DNA of 47,740 nt from JAHELQ01 sp965603365 (GTDB lineage Bacteria; Acidobacteriota; Aminicenantia; UBA2199). The notes below the pieces were generated by a model. It saw nothing but the letters and a program-made list of their open reading frames with translations, searched no databases and was not told the origin of the DNA. The position numbers and the translations under genes are program-made. This document shows, one piece after another, positions 44,401 to 47,740 of this stretch (positions within the stretch are counted from its first letter, which is position 1; every line of letters begins with the position of its first letter). The DNA lies in assembly GCA_965603365.1 (NCBI GenBank), contig CBFDCR010000039.1, positions 1 to 47,740 of the forward strand, given 5' to 3'.

Positions 44401-44884
44401 TCCCGGCTGCCTCCTCGATGAGGATCCTCTTCTCCGTGGGTTTCAGGGAGATCAACTTATCGATGCTGCCCTGTTCAAAGATGAAGTACTTCTTCTCTCC
44501 CATGTGCATGTCGAAGAGTATATCCTGGATGTCCCGGTTGCGGCAGTATTTATCGTTCAGGATGTATTTGCTCTCCCCGCTGCGGAAGTAGCGGCGGGCG
44601 ATGTAGATCTGCTCGCCGTTTTTCATGAAGAAGGCCCCCACCTCGGTCATGCCTAAAGGTTTTTGATTGATGTTGCCGTTAAATATTAAATCTTCGCTGT
44701 TTTCACCCCGCAGGTTCTTGATCCGCTGTTCCCCCAGCACCCAGAAGATCGAGTCTACGATGTTGCTCTTGCCGCAGCCGTTGGGTCCAATTATCGCAGT
44801 TATCCCCTTATGCAGTTTAATGACGGTCTTCTCCGGAAACGATTTAAAGCCGTGCAATTCAAGTTTGTCCAGGTAAACATCCAT
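41408..44884 (-). CDS. smc: Chromosome segregation protein SMC
   Basis: 1158 residues, normal length. The N-terminal head has Walker A GPNGCGKS (33-40). A long coiled coil (about 170-490) leads to the hinge (about 500-650; ALIPHHNHDVLKGG, LVKDLQTGIRIF, VVTQEAEVISRQG). A second coiled coil (about 660-990) returns to the C-terminal head with signature LLSGGEKAL (about 1057) and Walker B CVFDEVDASLD (about 1084). It forms the ring complex with ScpA/ScpB that organises and separates the chromosome; scpAB are not in this window. It stands at the end of the well-ordered part, before mobile-element debris. Confidence 0.96.
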   Translation of the reverse strand: MDVYLDKLELHGFKSFPEKTVIKLHKGITAIIGPNGCGKSNIVDSIFWVLGEQRIKNLRGENSEDLIFNGNINQKPLGMTEVGAFFMKNGEQIYIARRYFRSGESKYILNDKYCRNRDIQDILFDMHMGEKKYFIFEQGSIDKLISLKPTEKRILIEEAAGILQYLERKKETANKLIIAQQNLENIEILSADKEIRLRELKNQVNYVKRYRNQKNERNDFLKALLKKKHTIYQQEFQKYKAELETLLNQESLTAREISTAQKDLMSREESRWQLDRELKEHQKTIYEINRQIMANKNEIDKLKQQHGFIGQKIAEIKNSLKTGKEEIGRLDEEISLVARSAAGLESESMSEESDHQDLEERLSILNEKLTEATARDNGLAKKTERLQSESSRITLKLREVEKRVIRLENEVDTKKSFVVELNRQIGDEEIAVLEKKWDQSVKELEAAKSRHVDIETKHRQGRTAIDELTDNLKNLENEIKNLDNQKAKYLEIKKKMAAQDTGGLETANRGLLQDHIEADKNYRKLLENFFYEEIDALIPHHNHDVLKGGGSKFLLKKDNGESLPPEILQEEGVLGPVEGLFRLKEPEIGGYLKNGVLVKDLQTGIRIFAQYGVDVVTQEAEVISRQGVLIRSREKGILDVIDEIREIDQKRTSSQERLKQLKEKLEVETGEQATLAAQLEDRLSVVNRLQETCQQQRHELESLKKNRQANLERIGHTESEIQRLAKEKEQLQHEFDALETRQAELDKQLQQLKGERETYLTDIQRMKEEVNQTEKRFLQKESALRLLKEKLAHQQQQQKELKKNKMKLIDQIAFNEKEVVRLSEELKAIEARVETAKEGSKELESKKTDLEAAIQDQENRFQALNSDIKGNSAMLDEKRRSLEEIKEHKNKIEIELSSIKKDLFQLEELSFQELNTELANIQAEAALVETEMAELEEKLETGNRRLFTMRESNRLNFSAESEYEILLKEHGFLISQKEDIVKSIQNMHEAIEKIDAESRQSFMEAFTEIKDNFVKNFKILFEGGEAEMTLTEPDDVLESGLDIKAQPPGKKLQSLQLLSGGEKALSSLAFLFSLFEYKPSPFCVFDEVDASLDESNVKRFLKFVHKLKEKTQFLVITHNFKTMEEADYIYGITMNEPGISTIYSMKMTGKDKFRPLNN

Positions 44885-45407
44885 CGTGCATTCTCAGGAA
44901 TAAAATATACGATAAAATAACACATTTTGCTCCTTTTGTAAATCGCCTTTTTGCCTGGAGTTACCCCAAAAAATAAAACCTGAAACCCCAAAACGTAGGT
45001 TAAATAGGATTTTTTGGATTTATGCCAGTGAGTAACCTCTGATTTTTAAAAATGGGTAAACTTTCATCTATAAATATTTGCAAAAGTATTTTGTGTATAT
45101 TAAACTCCAGATCTGTAAAGAAGGTCAACAGTATTGAGACCAGGTACGAAAAGTAAGATATTGAGGGGACGCTCTCCGGCGTTTGTTGATCTTTCAGATT
45201 TGGGGTGTTTTTTTTGTTGTTTTTCAATTTTCCACTTTGCTATAATCCAATCATGAAACACCCACAGGTAGTGACAAAAGTTTCATGAAAAATTATGAAG
45301 GTAAAATTTGAGGTTAGGATGTTAAGACTGGGCGCTGTTGAAATGGCAATCCAACATCGCTTTTAATACATCTATTATATAAATATTTTAGTTCTTTGAC
45401 TCTTTTG
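44885..45407. other. Gene-poor stretch between smc and a transposase remnant
   Basis: A 75-codon minus-strand frame at 45000-45227 has no ribosome site of note and no recognisable product. A 9-bp inverted repeat, TCATGAAAC (45251-45259) with GTTTCATGA (45280-45288), around a 20-nt loop could be an operator or part of an insertion-sequence end. AT-rich sequence with no clear promoter surrounds it. Confidence 0.4.
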
Positions 45408-45657
45408 TTAGCCTTGTTGAGCAGCCATAGAGAGTATCTTAATCCATTGGGCCTGAATAGTATGGATCTGATCCAATTGTTCTAAATGCACTGGGGTATT
45501 GTAATTTAAGGCCATATGTGGTCTGAGGAAGTTGTAATGGGTAACAAAAAGAGTTGTCAGGGAGACAGCTCCGTTAAAGGCGTTGAAGCCGGCCGATGGC
45601 CTGACATGTTGTTTGAAGGTTCTGTTTAGTCGTTCAATGTAAGCGTCAAATAAACCG
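45408..45657 (-). pseudogene. C-terminal fragment of a DDE (integrase-type) transposase
   Basis: Minus-strand translation gives about 82 residues, ending at TAA (45410-45408). It contains LFDAYIERLNRTFKQHVRPS, the catalytic-Glu region of a DDE transposase, then THYNFLRPHMALNYNTPVHL, the typical 'HYNFxRPHxAL...TPA' ending of integrase-type transposases. The exact IS family could not be fixed. The similarity ends abruptly near 45657, where the element is cut by the sequence leading into the IS66-type ORF. Everything before the Glu region is missing, so it is inactive. Confidence 0.8.
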
Positions 45658-45687
45658 CATCTTCACAAGGGGCTATTTTTGTGTCAT

Positions 45688-45722
45688 TTTATACCTCCAT
45701 TTCAATTAGAAGGAGGTATAAA
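45688..45722 (+). promoter_or_regulatory. Stem-loop hiding the ribosome site of the IS66-type ORF
   Basis: TTTATACCTCC (45688-45698) is a perfect 11-bp complement of GGAGGTATAAA (45712-45722), with a 13-nt loop. The GGAGG is the only good ribosome site for the ATG at 45731. If transcription enters from outside, the site would be paired and translation blocked, as described for IS10 and IS50 transposase genes. A transcript starting inside the loop or right arm would be free. Confidence 0.7.
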
Positions 45723-45730
45723 GATTTAAG

Positions 45731-47371
45731 ATGAGTGAGATAAGACAAAATCAGGTGGTTAGTGGTTCTAAGAGGGAGAAATGGCAATTCCATGTGGAAT
45801 CATGGCAGAGCAGCGGTCTGTCGCAGGTGGAGTATTGCCATCGTCAAAACATCAGTTACAAGAGTTTTCAGTATTGGCGGAGGCGTTTAAAAGAGGAGAG
45901 TCGGTGCCAATCGGCTTCCTCCTTGACGGTGGTGAAGTTAGGTGAAGTAGGCCGGGAGTTAAATTCACTGAATGGCATCAGGCAGCGATTATCATCGTCA
46001 TCATCATCGCTTCGCTTTTGGGTAAACAATTTTTGTGTTGGGGCAGAAAGGGGACAAGCAAAAAAAACGGGCACTACCCAGTTTCGCCACTTCACCCTCC
46101 AAGATTTTAACGGTGAGGAGATCGATACATTTACCCACAAGTGGTACCGCAGCCGGTTGACCAACGAGAATGAAGCCCGGCAAAAGGCCGAGGATTTACA
46201 GGAAGCGTTAAGAAAAAAGCCCCGTATCATGGAGTTGGCCCGCAACCCGCTGCTGTTGACCATCATCGGTATCATCCACCGCTACGAGGCCCAACTGCCG
46301 GAAGACCGGCTGGTTCTTTACGATAAAGCCACCGAGGCTTTGCTTTACACCTGGGACAGTGTGAAGTCCATCATCGATGAGAAGTTCAAGTTGGAAGACC
46401 GGCGTCGATTCCTGGAAAAGGTGGCCTTCCATCTGCAAATGGAGGAAAAGGGAGAGGAGGCGGGGACGATTATAAACAGAAGTGAACTCTATGAAATACT
46501 CATTCCCGATTTTAAAGAAATCTTTTGCTGTGGCAACCGCAGGGCGAGGTCCCTGGTGGAGGAGTTTCTGGAAACCATCCGCACCCGTTCCGGTTTGCTG
46601 GTGGAGTTGGCCCCGGACCAATTCGGTTTTGTTCACAAGACCTTCCAGGAGTACTTTGCCGCCCGCTTCATTGCCAATGAAGTCTGGATAAATCTTGACC
46701 TTCAAACCTTTATCGATTACGTTGACAAATATATCAGTAACTCCTTCTGGCAAGAGACATTACTGTTGGCACTAAGGGCTTTGCCCAATAAACAGGCCCG
46801 GATCGTACTGGATCACATTTTAAAGAAGGATGAGGAAAAGGAAATCAATAAATATCTTCACCACCACCACTACTTTGTGATGAAGTTTTTGGCCGAGCAG
46901 GGGCGTTGGCTGAATGACAGACCCTTCGTAGAAATCCAAATAAAAAGCTTTTTTGACTTTTCCTGGAACGATGGCAAAAATAGAGGTGGGGTTTTTTACG
47001 AACAAGCATGGAATCGTTATCTGAATTGGGTGTCAACAGTTACCGATTCCCTTTCCTTCTCTCTGGTTTCGCTATTTCTTTTATCTGTGGCCGAAGGCGA
47101 AAAACATCAGGGCTATCTCCGCCTCAACTGCGCTCTTGCTTTAGAAAATTTAGGGGTGAAAGATAAAGCGGTGTATATATTCCTCAGCCTGGCCGAAGAT
47201 GAAAAACAGGATAGCGATTTCCGCCGCACCTGCGCTGAGGCTTTAGGGAAATTAGGGATGAATGATAAAGCGGTCGATATTCTGACCAAACTATATCTTA
47301 ATCAGCCAGATAAATATGAAGGTGTTGCTCAAGAAATCTACAGTTCTTTGTGGGATTTAACAGAAGTTTAA
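45731..47371 (+). CDS. Chimeric ORF: IS66 TnpA N-terminus joined to NACHT-protein C-terminus
   Basis: 546 residues in one open frame. Residues 1-~108 are an IS66-family accessory protein TnpA: REKWQFHVESWQSSGLSQ, YCHRQNISYKSFQYWRRRL, and the start of its LRFWVNNFCV strand, with a Ser6 run (TCA/TCG repeat) in between. From ~115 on (FRHFTLQDFNGEEIDTF, then LARNPLLLTIIGIIHR, QFGFVHKTFQEYFAARFI) it is the C-terminal part of a NACHT/STAND NTPase, followed by helical repeats at the end (ALENLGVKDKAVYI and ALGKLGMNDKAVDI). The Walker A/B core and any N-terminal effector domain of the NACHT protein are gone. Most likely the IS inserted into or recombined with a NACHT gene. NACHT proteins in bacteria are often anti-phage sensors. 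No TnpB or TnpC follows. Confidence 0.8.
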   Translation: MSEIRQNQVVSGSKREKWQFHVESWQSSGLSQVEYCHRQNISYKSFQYWRRRLKEESRCQSASSLTVVKLGEVGRELNSLNGIRQRLSSSSSSLRFWVNNFCVGAERGQAKKTGTTQFRHFTLQDFNGEEIDTFTHKWYRSRLTNENEARQKAEDLQEALRKKPRIMELARNPLLLTIIGIIHRYEAQLPEDRLVLYDKATEALLYTWDSVKSIIDEKFKLEDRRRFLEKVAFHLQMEEKGEEAGTIINRSELYEILIPDFKEIFCCGNRRARSLVEEFLETIRTRSGLLVELAPDQFGFVHKTFQEYFAARFIANEVWINLDLQTFIDYVDKYISNSFWQETLLLALRALPNKQARIVLDHILKKDEEKEINKYLHHHHYFVMKFLAEQGRWLNDRPFVEIQIKSFFDFSWNDGKNRGGVFYEQAWNRYLNWVSTVTDSLSFSLVSLFLLSVAEGEKHQGYLRLNCALALENLGVKDKAVYIFLSLAEDEKQDSDFRRTCAEALGKLGMNDKAVDILTKLYLNQPDKYEGVAQEIYSSLWDLTEV

Positions 47372-47543
47372 GCCGCCTCCTCTTTTATTATCATGCCGGT
47401 ATATGTCAATACCGCTGGCTGTGGCAATATAGTGAAAGCGGTAAGATATGTCTGACCAGGGCGACTACTCATTACGTGCCATTTGAGTTCAAGTCCAGGT
47501 TGTCTACCTCCGTTCTCGACAAAAGTCCGCTTAAAGAAGCGGT

Positions 47544-47603
47544 CATGCCGAAAATACCCCATCGATGCCAAAAATACCCCGGCGATGCAGGAAATACCCC
47601 GTC
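47544..47603. repeat. Three 20-bp direct repeats
   Basis: ATGC, a variable tri-nucleotide and AAATACCCC recur three times with exactly 20-bp spacing (47545, 47565 and 47585), differing at a few positions. Short tandem repeats like these occur near the ends of IS21-type and some other insertion sequences, where the transposase binds. No terminal sequence or transposase was recognised next to them here. Confidence 0.6.
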
Positions 47604-47606
47604 ACC

Positions 47607-47622
47607 GGGGTTTAAACCCCGC
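47607..47622. repeat. 16-bp perfect palindrome
   Basis: CGGGGTTTAAACCCCG lies four bases after the 20-bp repeats. It could be a protein-binding site or part of an insertion-sequence end. It is followed by AT-rich sequence up to the window edge with no gene seen. The stretch 47372-47740 otherwise holds no supported gene. Confidence 0.55.
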
Positions 47623-47740
47623 CCTTGCGAAAAATCTCGAAACGTTTCAAAAAAAAGTCTCAACACTGCCAAAAATCCGGCAGCGTTTGCATAGGTTATA
47701 ATAAAAGAGACAAAAAGTTGTTTAAATTCCCCGACAGTTT

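Noticed and set aside
45000..45227. 75-codon minus-strand frame considered as a gene
   Set aside because: No ribosome site, no recognisable motif, AT-rich debris context.

Overview
This window looks like a chromosomal segment from a Gram-negative, probably uncultured bacterium. It has lipoproteins, outer-membrane beta-barrel domains ending in aromatic residues, a RodZ-like protein, a class II fumarase and an SMC protein. The mix of BNR/sortilin-type secreted repeat proteins, periplasmic peptidases, a MacB-like exporter with several adaptors and XRE regulators with an unusual C-terminal domain resembles Aminicenantota (OP8) or Acidobacteriota-like genomes. That placement is inference from gene content only. 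No rRNA, tRNA or CRISPR array was recognised.

Layout. (1) 1-646: degraded DNA with a broken reading frame, then a terminator. (2) 647-2260, minus: a secreted protein homologous to the anthrax protective antigen / clostridial binary-toxin B pore-forming component. It is split by an in-frame amber stop, seems to lack a central segment, and ends in one PQQ-type propeller blade. (3) 2690-4425, plus: an exported creatininase-family hydrolase translationally coupled to an agmatinase/arginase-family enzyme. (4) 4467-7233, minus: a soluble four-PAS histidine kinase and its response regulator. (5) 7364-9095, minus: SMUG1-type uracil-DNA glycosylase and trpS; then a small lipoprotein gene with a nine-C tract. 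(6) 9653-15404: pepD, an unknown repeat protein with a RodZ-like protein, a membrane protein and fumC. (7) 15510-20363: an exported protein with an ABC-2 permease fused to a degenerate ATPase domain, an XRE regulator pair, a DUF3467-like protein and a sulfotransferase. (8) 20610-29377: envelope proteins, including a peptidase-propeller-barrel protein and a periplasmic adaptor fused to an outer-membrane barrel, plus a sulfatase-superfamily lipoprotein. (9) 29518-35049, minus: a fully overlapping five-gene ABC exporter operon with three different adaptors. (10) 35606-44884: a secreted papain-like protease with a ricin-type lectin, a BNR protein, cobO and smc. (11) 44885-47740: mobile-element debris, including a truncated DDE transposase and an open chimeric ORF joining an IS66-type TnpA N-terminus to the C-terminal part of a NACHT (NLR-like) protein.

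How the genes work together. Most of the window concerns the cell envelope and secretion: export machinery, surface barrels, secreted propellers, proteases and lectins. Core housekeeping genes (trpS, fumC, pepD, cobO, smc) lie between them. Several near-consensus sigma70-type promoters (TTGACA/T, 17-bp spacer, TATAAT-like) and strong AGGAGG ribosome sites are visible and helped fix start codons. Both window ends are mobile-element debris. The two most unusual items are the protective-antigen-like protein and the adaptor-barrel fusion. The IS66-NACHT chimera is probably the wreck of an anti-phage STAND gene.
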